DNA of 64,000 nt, from contig NZ_BQHI01000005.1 in the NCBI RefSeq assembly GCF_021603585.1, positions 1 to 64,000 on the forward strand. The letters run 5' to 3'. This document shows, in pieces, positions 56,458-64,000 of this stretch; the stretch's first letter is position 1, and each line of letters begins with the position of its first letter. The DNA is from Pseudomonas sputi. Lineage in GTDB: Bacteria; Pseudomonadota; Gammaproteobacteria; Pseudomonadales; Pseudomonadaceae. A program made the position numbers and the translations under genes. The notes under the pieces are model-generated. The model was not told the DNA's origin. It saw only the letters and a program-made list of their open reading frames with translations, and ran no database searches.

Positions 56458-57036
56458 TTACTTCGTCTGCGCCGGCCACGGGCAGTAGCAACCGACTGCC
56501 AGCGTGTGCGTCGCATTGACCGGACGATCATCGCTCAACGCCTGCAGGATCGGTTCGATAAAACTGTTGCTGGAGTTGCAGGTCAGGCCTTCGCTGTACG
56601 GGCCGAAGTACGCCAGTCTGCCGCTGCGATCCCAGATCGCCACGGCGGGGCTGGCGGGAATCTGTTCGGCGCCGGGCAGCACCGCGATGGTTTTCAGATT
56701 GCGGAGTGTGGCGGGCAACTGGCCGTGGCTGCCGGCCTTCTGCACGGCGAAGAACTCCACGCCCTGGGGGCCGAACTGTTCGACCATTTCGGTCAGGTGC
56801 TGTTGATTGCCGACATTGCACGGGCAGGCCGGGTCCCAGAAATGCACCAGACGGATATTGCCGGGGCCGGCGAGGTCGTCGGGCAGGCGCAACGGGTCGC
56901 CGGAAAACACCGCGGTGTGTTCGCTGAACGCCCGCAGGTAGCGGCCCTGAAACCAGTCGTACGCGGCCCACAGCACGCCGGCGCACACGATGGCGAGCAG
57001 GCTGGCAAACAGTGCGGTGCGGTAGGGCGAGCGCAT
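56458..57036 (-). CDS. Thioredoxin-like membrane protein (DUF6436)
   Basis: A 192-aa protein with an N-terminal anchor (YRTALFASLLAIVCAGVLWA) and a thioredoxin-like domain. The redox motif reads FWDPACPCNVGNQ, i.e. C-P-C rather than C-x-x-C, so it cannot work as a normal dithiol oxidoreductase. Further Cys occur near the end (VGCYCPW). Function unknown; the family is common in pseudomonads. Confidence 0.75.
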   Translation of the reverse strand: MRSPYRTALFASLLAIVCAGVLWAAYDWFQGRYLRAFSEHTAVFSGDPLRLPDDLAGPGNIRLVHFWDPACPCNVGNQQHLTEMVEQFGPQGVEFFAVQKAGSHGQLPATLRNLKTIAVLPGAEQIPASPAVAIWDRSGRLAYFGPYSEGLTCNSSNSFIEPILQALSDDRPVNATHTLAVGCYCPWPAQTK

Positions 57037-57133
57037 GGATTTGAGTCCTCAAGAGCGCGCTAGCTTGCCATGCTTGCCTCTACAGATGAATATCGCAGGC
57101 CGATAAAGTCCGTTTACCGCTCTGGAATTGCCC

Positions 57134-58084
57134 ATGTCTGTTGCCTTCGATCCCGATCATCTGCGTGCGAGCCTCAAGCCTCTGGCCGAGTGGCAGCCGT
57201 TGTCCGAGGAGGCGAAGGCGTATCAGCGGTTCTACCAGACCGACTTCCCGGAGCGCGATGTCTGGCGTGGCATGGGCCGGTTCGACATCGATGGTTATCA
57301 ACTGGTCAGTCATTGCTGGTGGCCGGCGGAGACGGCCAAGGCCACGCTGTTTCTGGTGCACGGTTTTTATGATCACACCGGCCTCTACCGGCATGTGATC
57401 GAGTGGGCGCTGGATCAGGGGTTTGCGGTGATTGCCTGCGATCTGCCGGGGCATGGGCTGTCCAGTGGCGAGCGGGCGAGTATCCGTGATTTCTCCGAGT
57501 ATCAGGATGCGTTGCAAGGCCTGTTCGCCGAGGCGCGCTCGTTGGCGCTGCCGCAGCCGTGGCACTTGTGCGGGCAAAGCACCGGCGGGGCGATCATTGT
57601 CGATCACGTGCTCAATCATGGCGAAAACAGCCCGGCCCAGGGGCAGTTGATTCTGCTGGCGCCGTTGGTGCGTCCGCGTGCCTGGGGCTGGTCGCAGTTC
57701 AGCTATTACCTGCTCAGGCCGTTTGTCAGGGGTATCGCCCGGCGTTTCAGCGAGAACTCCAACGACCCGGATTTTCTGTCGTTCCTGCAGGCCGATCCGT
57801 TGCAGCCAAAGCGCTTGCCGACCGCGTGGGTCGGGGCGTTGTCGCGCTGGATCAACCGGGTGGAATACGCGAAGAAAAGTCCGCGCCGGCCACTGATCGT
57901 CCAGGGCCAGGCCGACATGACCGTGGACTGGCAGCACAACCTGCAAGTGATGAAGTGGAAATTCGACCGGCCGCAGATTCTGTTGCTGGCCGAGGCGCGG
58001 CATCACCTGGCCAACGAGACGGCGGAAATGCGCGAGGAGTATTTCGAGTTCTTGAGCAAGCGGATCAAGGGCCGCAACCCCTAG
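57134..58084 (+). CDS. Alpha/beta hydrolase (serine aminopeptidase S33 / lysophospholipase-like)
   Basis: A 316-aa cytosolic alpha/beta hydrolase of the Hydrolase_4 type. The nucleophile elbow is CGQSTGG with Ser149; the catalytic Asp is likely in QGQADMTVDW and the His in LLAEARHHLANE. The oxyanion segment is LVHGFYDHTG. Resembles lysophospholipase/monoglyceride lipase-like proteins; substrate unknown. The ATG at 57134 is preferred over TTG two codons before. It ends one base before the convergent DUF2059 gene. Confidence 0.88.
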   Translation: MSVAFDPDHLRASLKPLAEWQPLSEEAKAYQRFYQTDFPERDVWRGMGRFDIDGYQLVSHCWWPAETAKATLFLVHGFYDHTGLYRHVIEWALDQGFAVIACDLPGHGLSSGERASIRDFSEYQDALQGLFAEARSLALPQPWHLCGQSTGGAIIVDHVLNHGENSPAQGQLILLAPLVRPRAWGWSQFSYYLLRPFVRGIARRFSENSNDPDFLSFLQADPLQPKRLPTAWVGALSRWINRVEYAKKSPRRPLIVQGQADMTVDWQHNLQVMKWKFDRPQILLLAEARHHLANETAEMREEYFEFLSKRIKGRNP

Positions 58085-58085
58085 A

Positions 58086-58838
58086 TCACTGGTTGAGGTT
58101 CGAGGTGCTCTGGCCGACGGCCAGCCCGGCGCGGATCGCTGCCAGCGCGGCCTGATAGTAGGCTTTGCCTTCGGTGGATTCGGCAAAGGTCGCGAACTCT
58201 TCCAGTTCCTCATCCGACAAGTCGCGGTAGACATACAGCAGCGTGTTGTTCAGGTCGGCGCCGATCTGATCCATCAGGCGCTGGCGTTGACCGTTCAACA
58301 TGCCTTGGGCCTGACCGCCGCCGAGCAGGCCGGGAATCATCGAACTCAGGCTGTCCGCCGCCACGCCGGCAATCGCCAGACTGACTTCGGCGCCGGCTTC
58401 ACGGGCGGGCAGGGCCTGGGCGAGGTGGCCGATGATCAGCAGGCGAGTGTCGCTGGCCGGCATCTTTGGCAGGCCCTTGGCGTTTTTCGCCAGTTGATCG
58501 CGGCGGGTCGCCAGCAGTTCGGCGGCGACGATCTTCTTGCCCAATGGTGACTGAAAGAACGACAGGGCCGGTTTCGGATCGGCGAGGTTCTTGCGCAATT
58601 GCGCTTCGGCGCGTCGATCCACGGCCTGAGGGGCGAAGCGCTGGTTGCTGTTGTTCACCAGCGCCTGAAACACCGCCGGCGGCAGGCTGTTCTGGTAACG
58701 CTGCTGCGCGGCGCTCAGGGCGTCATTGAAATGCGCGCGTTGTTCTGGCCAGCCGGCGGCCTTGTACAACTGGTCGTGGCCGTCCGCCCAGGCGGGCAAA
58801 ACGCAGAACATCAACAATGAAAAAAGCAAACGGCGCAT
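58086..58838 (-). CDS. DUF2059 secreted protein
   Basis: A 250-aa exported protein: signal peptide MRRLLFSLLMFCVLPAWA and a helical body with the DUF2059 pattern DLSDEELEEFATFAESTEGK near the C terminus (residues ~205-224). Function unknown. AGGAGTCC precedes the ATG at 58838; an upstream ATG at 58976 would add 46 residues before the signal peptide and is rejected. Confidence 0.85.
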   Translation of the reverse strand: MRRLLFSLLMFCVLPAWADGHDQLYKAAGWPEQRAHFNDALSAAQQRYQNSLPPAVFQALVNNSNQRFAPQAVDRRAEAQLRKNLADPKPALSFFQSPLGKKIVAAELLATRRDQLAKNAKGLPKMPASDTRLLIIGHLAQALPAREAGAEVSLAIAGVAADSLSSMIPGLLGGGQAQGMLNGQRQRLMDQIGADLNNTLLYVYRDLSDEELEEFATFAESTEGKAYYQAALAAIRAGLAVGQSTSNLNQ

Positions 58839-58946
58839 AAGGACTCCTGTCGGCAGCCGACTATTCTCCGTGCGGTGCCAGTACTTGTCGAGAATTCGTA
58901 TCCAGCCGCCGCGTGGCTCTGTCGGATTTCTTGCCGCAGGCATACT

Positions 58947-59579
58947 ATGCGCGCCATGCAAATATCCTCTGATCACCCGCTGCTGTTACGTATCGTCGAC
59001 GACCTGGCCGAGCACGGCTGGTCGCAGCAGAACATTTTCCTGCCTGCGGATTTGACCCGCGCACTGGCGGCCGAGTGCCGCAAACGTGACGCCGAAGGTG
59101 AACTGGCGCCGGCGGCGGTTGGACGTGGCCCCTTTTCGGAGATCCGTGAGGGCATTCGTGGCGACCATATCCAATGGATCGACCCCGGTCAGGCGCAGGC
59201 CAGCGACCGCTACCTGAATCTGATGGACAGCCTGCGCGAAGCGCTCAACCGCGGATTGTTCCTGGGGCTGGAAGACTTCGAGTGCCATTTCGCCCTGTAC
59301 CCGCCGGGTGCGTTCTACCGCAAGCATGTCGACCGTTTTCGCGACGATGACCGGCGTATGGTCTCGGCGGTGATCTACCTCAATGACGGCTGGCTGCCGG
59401 AAGATGGCGGGCAACTGCGCATGTACCTGGAGAACGATCGCGTTCATGACGTCCAGCCTACGGGCGGTTGTCTGGTGGTGTTCCTCTCCGGCGAAGTCCC
59501 CCATGAAGTGTTGCCGGCCAATCGCGAGCGGCTGTCGCTGACAGGCTGGTTCCGCCGCCGCGGCAACGAGCCGTTCTGA
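58947..59579 (+). CDS. 2-oxoglutarate/Fe(II)-dependent oxygenase (prolyl-hydroxylase-like)
   Basis: A 210-aa dioxygenase. Iron ligands: His127 and Asp129 in YRKHVDRFRDD and His186 in GEVPHEVLP; 2-oxoglutarate-binding Arg195 in RERLSLTGWFRR. The stretch YPPGAFYRKHVDRF is typical of bacterial SM-20/prolyl 4-hydroxylase-like proteins (PHD), which in Pseudomonas modify elongation factor Tu. The start is the ATG at 58947, with GCAGG six bases upstream; the ATG at 58956 is also possible. Ends one base before the DUF523 gene. Confidence 0.88.
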   Translation: MRAMQISSDHPLLLRIVDDLAEHGWSQQNIFLPADLTRALAAECRKRDAEGELAPAAVGRGPFSEIREGIRGDHIQWIDPGQAQASDRYLNLMDSLREALNRGLFLGLEDFECHFALYPPGAFYRKHVDRFRDDDRRMVSAVIYLNDGWLPEDGGQLRMYLENDRVHDVQPTGGCLVVFLSGEVPHEVLPANRERLSLTGWFRRRGNEPF

Positions 59580-59580
59580 G

Positions 59581-60066
59581 ATGCACAGGATTTTGGTCAG
59601 TCGCTGCCTGTTGGGCTATCGCGTGCGTTACGACGGTGGAGCCAGCGGGCCGTTCGATCTGCTGGAGCAGTGGATCAGCGAAGGCCGGGTAGTGCCGCTG
59701 TGTCCGGAAGTCGCCGGTGGTTTGCCGACGCCACGCGCGGCAGCGGAGATTCCGGGCGGGCAGGGCAGCGAGGTGCTGGACGGGCGCGCCTCGGTGATCA
59801 CCACCGAGGGCGAAGATGTCAGCGCGCAGTTTCTCGACGGAGCACGGCAGGCGCTGGCGCTGGTGAAAAAGCACGGGATTCGGGTGGCGGTGCTCAAGGC
59901 CAGCAGTCCTTCCTGCGGGAATCTGTTGACCTATGACGGCACGTTCAGTGGGGTGAAGGTGAGTGGCGAGGGCGTTACCGCCGCATTGCTCAAGCGCCAT
60001 GGGGTGCAGGTCTTCAGCGAACTCGAACTGCCGCAGGCTGCACAAGCCCTCAACGTGCTCGACTAG
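59581..60066 (+). CDS. DUF523/TudS-like Fe-S desulfidase
   Basis: A 161-aa protein of the DUF523 family. Cys9 (SRCLLGYRVRYDG), Cys41 (PLCPEVAGGLPTPR) and Cys112 (SSPSCGN) are the three conserved cysteines that hold a [4Fe-4S] cluster in thiouracil desulfidase TudS. The likely role is removing sulfur from thiolated bases or other thio compounds; substrate unknown. Start is one base after the dioxygenase stop, so the two are coupled. Confidence 0.85.
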   Translation: MHRILVSRCLLGYRVRYDGGASGPFDLLEQWISEGRVVPLCPEVAGGLPTPRAAAEIPGGQGSEVLDGRASVITTEGEDVSAQFLDGARQALALVKKHGIRVAVLKASSPSCGNLLTYDGTFSGVKVSGEGVTAALLKRHGVQVFSELELPQAAQALNVLD

Positions 60067-60077
60067 TCGCGCTCACT

Positions 60078-60656
60078 TCAGTTTTCCGTCGCCTGCACAC
60101 TCAACCACTTCTTCGACAACGCCTCCAGCCGCCCGTCCGCTCTGATCCGCTGCAAGGCATTCTCCAGGCTCGCGCGAAACGCCGGGTTACCCTTCTGAAA
60201 CGGTATCGCCAGATCAACCGGCGGGCCGACCTTCGGTTTTTCTTCTGTCAGCGTCTGCACCAGCACCATGGGCCGAGGTTGCTCGTCCTTTTTCGCCAGC
60301 AACTGCGTATTGACCTGCGTGTAAGGCTCGCTGAAATCGAAACGATCCTTGAGTTCCGGGGTCAGTGCTATGTGGTTGAGCGCGACGTCGTACTTGCCGC
60401 TTTCGACGCCCTGGAGCAGATCGGCTTCGTCGGTGACGATGAAGTCGGCCCGCACATCCAGTTCGTTGGCCAGCAGCTGCCCAAGCTCGACCTCGAACCC
60501 GGTGAGCGTGTCGCCGTCCTTGAAATTGAAGGGCGGTGTATTAGCCTCAAGGGCAATGCGCAGCTCGCCACGGTCGTAGACGTCATCAATCAGTTCGGCG
60601 TGAGCCAGAGGGCTCAGAAGGGGAAGCAGGCAGATCAGGCCAGGCAGAAAACGCAT
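60078..60656 (-). CDS. Family 3 periplasmic binding protein, shortened
   Basis: A 192-aa exported protein (signal peptide MRFLPGLICLLPLLSPLAHA) of the SBP_bac_3 amino-acid binding family. Lobe 1 is normal: GELRIALEANTPPFNFKDGD, GFEVELGQLLANEL, and KYDVALNHIALTPELKDRFD. Lobe 2 is nearly missing: after NTQLLAKKDEQPR only ~30 residues bridge to the returning segment VDLAIPFQKGNPAFRASLEN and the final helix. Full members are ~250 residues. The deletion is in frame and leaves no stop, so it may be a stable short form rather than a pseudogene. Start at 60656 has AAGGAG five bases before it. Confidence 0.75.
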   Translation of the reverse strand: MRFLPGLICLLPLLSPLAHAELIDDVYDRGELRIALEANTPPFNFKDGDTLTGFEVELGQLLANELDVRADFIVTDEADLLQGVESGKYDVALNHIALTPELKDRFDFSEPYTQVNTQLLAKKDEQPRPMVLVQTLTEEKPKVGPPVDLAIPFQKGNPAFRASLENALQRIRADGRLEALSKKWLSVQATEN

Positions 60657-60788
60657 GGTCACTCCTTTGAAATCGATATCGGCCTGTTTTCCAGGCTCGC
60701 TTTGCTATGGTTGTCGAGTGCCTTCGACAACGAATGGTCATGAAGTTGTCATGACCGTGCGGATTTTACGGAAAAACTGGAGAAGAAA

Positions 60789-61214
60789 ATGAAAAGCTTT
60801 ATGTCACGTGCAGCGTTGGCCGGTGTGCTGATGGGGGTTTCGGTACTGGCCAGTGCGGCCACACCGGCACCGAAGGGCGCCGAAGTGTTCATCGTTTCTC
60901 CCGAGGACGGAGCCACGGTTGCGCAGACCTTCACGGTCAAGTTCGGTGTAAAGGACATCGCGCTGGCACCTGCCGGTGACGTCACCAAAAACACCGGTCA
61001 TCACCATCTGCTGATCGATGCCAAGGAAATCGTGCCGGCCGGTTCCGTCGTGCCGACCGACGCCAACCACATGCACTTCGGCAAGGCGCAGACCCAGGCC
61101 GACATCAAGCTCGCACCGGGCAAGCACACCCTGCAACTGGAGCTGGGCGACAGCGGCCACATGGCGTTCGATCCGCCGATCGTGTCGAAGAAGATCACCG
61201 TCAACGTAGAATGA
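60789..61214 (+). CDS. DUF4399 periplasmic His-rich protein
   Basis: A 141-aa exported protein with a signal peptide (MKSFMSRAALAGVLMGVSVL, cut after SAA). The DUF4399 domain contains NTGHHHLLIDAKE and ANHMHFGKAQTQADIKL, with several clustered His that suggest metal binding. Function unknown. Followed by a strong terminator. Confidence 0.85.
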   Translation: MKSFMSRAALAGVLMGVSVLASAATPAPKGAEVFIVSPEDGATVAQTFTVKFGVKDIALAPAGDVTKNTGHHHLLIDAKEIVPAGSVVPTDANHMHFGKAQTQADIKLAPGKHTLQLELGDSGHMAFDPPIVSKKITVNVE

Positions 61215-61228
61215 CGTTTTCGCGTGTA

Positions 61229-61262
61229 TAAAAAAGGGAGCCCCGAGGGGCTCCCTTTTTTG
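61229..61262. terminator. Bidirectional terminator
   Basis: AAAAAAGGGAGCCCC and GGGGCTCCCTTTTTT form a stem of about 14 bp around GA. Runs on both sides serve DUF4399 and the convergent serA. Confidence 0.95.
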
Positions 61263-61277
61263 TCGCTCAACGCTTGA

Positions 61278-62507
61278 TCAGAACAACACGCGGCTACGGA
61301 TGGTACCGTTGACGTGTTGCAGCTTCTCTTGCGCCAGCTCCGAGTACTCGGCGTCGACGTCGATCACCACGTAGCCGACTTTCTCGTTGGTCTGCAGGAA
61401 CTGACCGGAGATGTTGATGCCGTTTTCGGCGAAGACCTTGTTGATCTCGCTCATCACACCCGGAATGTTCTCGTGGATGTGCAGCAGGCGGTGCTTGCCA
61501 GGATGAGCCGGCAGGGCCACTTCCGGGAAGTTCACGGACGATACCGAAGTACCGTTGTCGCTGTACTTGACCAGTTTCTCAGCCACTTCCAGACCGATGT
61601 TGGCCTGCGCTTCGGCGGTAGAGCCGCCGATGTGCGGGGTCAGGATCACGTTGTCCAGGCCACGCAGCGGGCTTTCGAACTCTTCGTCGTTGGAGCGCGG
61701 CTCGACCGGGAACACGTCGATGGCGGCGCCGATCAGGTGCTTGTCCTTGATCGCAGCGGCCAAGTGATCCAGCTCGACCACGGTACCGCGTGCCGCGTTG
61801 ATCAGAATGCCGCCTTTCTTGATGGCGCGGATTTCCTTCTCGCCGATCATCCACTGGGTCGCAGCGGTTTCCGGTACGTGCAGGGTGACGATATCGGACA
61901 TACCCAGCAACTCGTGTAGGTTGCCGACCTGGGTCGCGTTGCCCAGTGGCAGCTTGGTCACGGTGTCGTAGAAGAACACCTGCATGCCCAGACCTTCCGC
62001 CAGGACCGACAGCTGAGTACCGATCGAGCCGTAGCCGACGATGCCCAGTTTCTTGCCACGGATCTCAAAGGAGTTGGCTGCGGACTTGATCCAGCCGCCA
62101 CGGTGGCAGGAAGCGTTTTTCTCAGGGATGCCGCGCAGCAGCAGGATCGCTTCGGCCAGCACCAGCTCGGCCACGGAGCGGGTGTTGGAGTACGGCGCGT
62201 TGAACACGGCGATGCCGCGCTCGCGGGCCGCGTCCAGGTCAACCTGGTTGGTGCCGATGCAGAAACAGCCGACGGCGACCAGTTTCTTCGCGTGATCGAA
62301 GATCTCTTCGGTCAGTTGGGTGCGCGAACGAATGCCGATGAAGTGAGCGTCAGCGATCTTTTCCTTGAGCTGGGCTTCCGGCAGGGAGCCTGTCAGGTAT
62401 TCGATGCTGGTGTAGCCCGCCGCCTTGAGGACGTCGACAGCCGATTGGTGGACGCCTTCGAGAAGAAGGAACTTGATCTTGCTCTTATCGAGAGAAGTCT
62501 TGCTCAT
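61278..62507 (-). CDS. serA: SerA, D-3-phosphoglycerate dehydrogenase
   Basis: First step of serine synthesis: oxidises 3-phosphoglycerate with NAD; can also reduce 2-oxoglutarate to D-2-hydroxyglutarate. The 409-aa protein has the NAD fold LGIVGYGSIGTQLSVLAEGL, substrate Arg/Glu/His segments (NAARGTVVELDHL, VILTPHIGGSTAEAQ), and a C-terminal ACT domain (LLHIHENIPGVMSEINKVFA), as in E. coli. Start at 62507 (MSKTSLDKSK) matches the family. It is divergent from the FAD dehydrogenase. Confidence 0.97.
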   Translation of the reverse strand: MSKTSLDKSKIKFLLLEGVHQSAVDVLKAAGYTSIEYLTGSLPEAQLKEKIADAHFIGIRSRTQLTEEIFDHAKKLVAVGCFCIGTNQVDLDAARERGIAVFNAPYSNTRSVAELVLAEAILLLRGIPEKNASCHRGGWIKSAANSFEIRGKKLGIVGYGSIGTQLSVLAEGLGMQVFFYDTVTKLPLGNATQVGNLHELLGMSDIVTLHVPETAATQWMIGEKEIRAIKKGGILINAARGTVVELDHLAAAIKDKHLIGAAIDVFPVEPRSNDEEFESPLRGLDNVILTPHIGGSTAEAQANIGLEVAEKLVKYSDNGTSVSSVNFPEVALPAHPGKHRLLHIHENIPGVMSEINKVFAENGINISGQFLQTNEKVGYVVIDVDAEYSELAQEKLQHVNGTIRSRVLF

Positions 62508-62713
62508 CTGCGTAAACCTGTATCCCGGAGAAAAATGGCAGGGAGGGGAGCAGCCTGGAGCTGACCCGCACGGCAAGAAAGCCGTCACCGCAGAACCGGC
62601 CTTGGGCACTGGCCTGCGGGGTCGGTATGCTAGCATAGCCACCCCGCTAAACACTCATTCCTGCGACGTGAAGCGTTCTCAGGATGACCATGAATTGTTC
62701 GAGAGTTCCGTCG

Positions 62714-64000
62714 ATGACCAATCCTGCCCTGATTGATGAACTGAAGACCCTGGTCGAGCCTGGCAAAGTTCTGACCGATGCCGACTCCCTGAACGCTTAT
62801 GGCAAGGATTGGACCAAGCACTTCGCCCCGGCGCCCAGCGCCATTGTGTTTCCCAAGACCATCGAGCAGGTGCAGGCCGTCGTCCGCTGGGCCAACGAAC
62901 ACAACGTGGCGTTGGTGCCGTCGGGCGGGCGCACTGGTCTTTCCGCCGCGGCCGTGGCCGCCAATGGCGAAGTGGTCGTGTCGTTCGACTACATGAACCG
63001 GATTCTCGACATCAACCTCACCGACCGCACCGCCGTCTGTCAGCCGGGCGTGGTCACCGCGCAATTGCAGAACGCGGCCGAAGAACATGATCTGTACTAC
63101 CCGGTGGATTTCGCCTCTGCAGGTTCCAGCCAGATTGGCGGCAATATCGGCACCAATGCCGGCGGGATCAAGGTCATTCGCTACGGCATGACCCGCAATT
63201 GGGTGGCGGGCATGAAAGTCGTGACCGGCAAGGGCGATGTGCTGGAACTGAACAAGGATCTGATCAAGAACGCCACCGGTTATGACCTGCGGCAGCTGTT
63301 CATCGGCGCCGAAGGTACCCTCGGTTTTGTGGTCGAGGCCACCATGCGCCTGGATCGCGCGCCGAAGAACCTGACCGCAATGGTCCTTGGCACCGCCGAT
63401 TTCGATTCGATCATGCCGGTGCTGCATGCCTTCCAGGGTCGCCTCGACCTGACCGCGTTCGAATTTTTCTCCGACAAGGCGCTGGCCAAGGTCATGGGCC
63501 GTGGCGATGTCCCGGCGCCGTTCGAAACCGACTGCCCGTTCTATGCCTTGCTGGAATTCGAGGCGACCACCGAAGAAGTGGCCAACACTGCCCTGGAAAC
63601 CTTCGAGCATTGCGTGGAGCAGGGTTGGGTGCTGGACGGCGTGATGAGCCAGAGCGAAACCCAGTTGCAAAACCTGTGGAAGCTGCGCGAGTACATCTCC
63701 GAAACCATCTCCCACTGGACACCGTACAAGAACGACATCTCGGTGACCGTCTCCAAAGTCCCGGCGTTCCTGCAGGAAATCGACGCGATCGTCGGCGAAC
63801 ACTATCCGGACTTCGAAATCGTCTGGTTCGGCCACATCGGCGACGGCAACCTGCACCTGAACATTCTCAAGCCGGACAACCTGAGCAAGGACGAGTTTTT
63901 CGCCAAGTGCGCCACCGTCAACAAGTGGGTGTTCGAAACCGTCGAGAAGTACAACGGTTCGATTTCCGCCGAACACGGGGTGGGCATGACCAAGCGCGAC
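62714..64000 (+). CDS. FAD-linked D-2-hydroxyacid dehydrogenase (partial at window end)
   Basis: FAD_binding_4 / lactate-dehydrogenase-C family enzyme, 429 residues visible with the C-terminal end beyond the window (full members ~460). The PCMH FAD domain carries LVPSGGRTGLSAAAVAANGE and GSSQIGGNIGTNAGGIKVIR; the C-terminal part contains WFGHIGDGNLHLNI (metal His motif) and the start of SAEHGVG. It is commonly the D-2-hydroxyglutarate dehydrogenase that returns SerA's by-product to 2-oxoglutarate; its divergent place next to serA supports that. Start is the ATG at 62714. Confidence 0.92.
   Translation, partial: MTNPALIDELKTLVEPGKVLTDADSLNAYGKDWTKHFAPAPSAIVFPKTIEQVQAVVRWANEHNVALVPSGGRTGLSAAAVAANGEVVVSFDYMNRILDINLTDRTAVCQPGVVTAQLQNAAEEHDLYYPVDFASAGSSQIGGNIGTNAGGIKVIRYGMTRNWVAGMKVVTGKGDVLELNKDLIKNATGYDLRQLFIGAEGTLGFVVEATMRLDRAPKNLTAMVLGTADFDSIMPVLHAFQGRLDLTAFEFFSDKALAKVMGRGDVPAPFETDCPFYALLEFEATTEEVANTALETFEHCVEQGWVLDGVMSQSETQLQNLWKLREYISETISHWTPYKNDISVTVSKVPAFLQEIDAIVGEHYPDFEIVWFGHIGDGNLHLNILKPDNLSKDEFFAKCATVNKWVFETVEKYNGSISAEHGVGMTKRD

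Overview
This window looks like ordinary chromosome from a Pseudomonas of the fluorescens group. It is GC-rich, and its genes are typical pseudomonad core genes (ubiD, glpT, ubiH/ubiI, gcvTHP, argE/argA, OprD porins, ssu, spu, serA). The gene order, recalled from memory of P. aeruginosa PAO1, matches two distant PAO1 blocks. The left block (about 1-31.8 kb) runs like PA5239 down to PA5204. The right block (about 42-64 kb) runs like PA0296 to PA0317. A porin, peroxiredoxin and sulfonate block (32-41 kb) lies between them. I see no insertion sequence, prophage, CRISPR array or tRNA gene.

Left block: an O-acyltransferase, ubiD with a ferredoxin-type reductase, a ChaC gamma-glutamylcyclotransferase, glpT, a periplasmic TonB-C-terminal protein, a quinone oxidoreductase, a FliL-like protein, an EVE protein, then the classic zapA / 6S RNA / 5-formyl-THF cyclo-ligase locus. 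The ygfB-pepP-ubiH-hotdog-ubiI operon follows, then an iron(III) ABC importer lacking its ATPase, a glycine cleavage operon (gcvT-gcvH-gcvP), an orphan GspE-type ATPase, an Lrp regulator, a CYTH/CHAD triphosphatase, and the arginine genes argE and argA.

Middle block: two tandem, clearly duplicated OprD-family porins, a 1-Cys peroxiredoxin (lsfA), and a complete ssuE-A-D-C-B-F operon for using sulfur from alkanesulfonates.

Right block: a TetR regulator and the spu polyamine locus. This holds two gamma-glutamylpolyamine synthetases (spuI, spuB), an aminotransferase (spuC) and a full ABC importer with two binding proteins (spuD-H). The expected gamma-glutamyl amidotransferase gene spuA is reduced to a decayed remnant. 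After spuH lies a deletion scar where two divergent genes (an HD hydrolase and a GlxA-type AraC regulator) have both lost their 5' ends; the HD gene has also lost its HD aspartate and gained a frameshift. Then come an HacB-like acylase, small conserved proteins, serA and a D-2-hydroxyacid type FAD dehydrogenase cut off by the window end.

I did not find a convincing new multigene system. The observations most worth a second look are: (1) the scar at about 53.33 kb and the decay of the HD gene; (2) the spuA remnant inside an otherwise intact polyamine locus; (3) a -24/-12 (sigma-54) promoter match with a perfect 28-bp palindrome upstream of chaC; (4) a palindromic repeat family, one copy of which sits in the hitA-hitB gap and leaves hitB without an ATG; (5) a one-lobed periplasmic binding protein.
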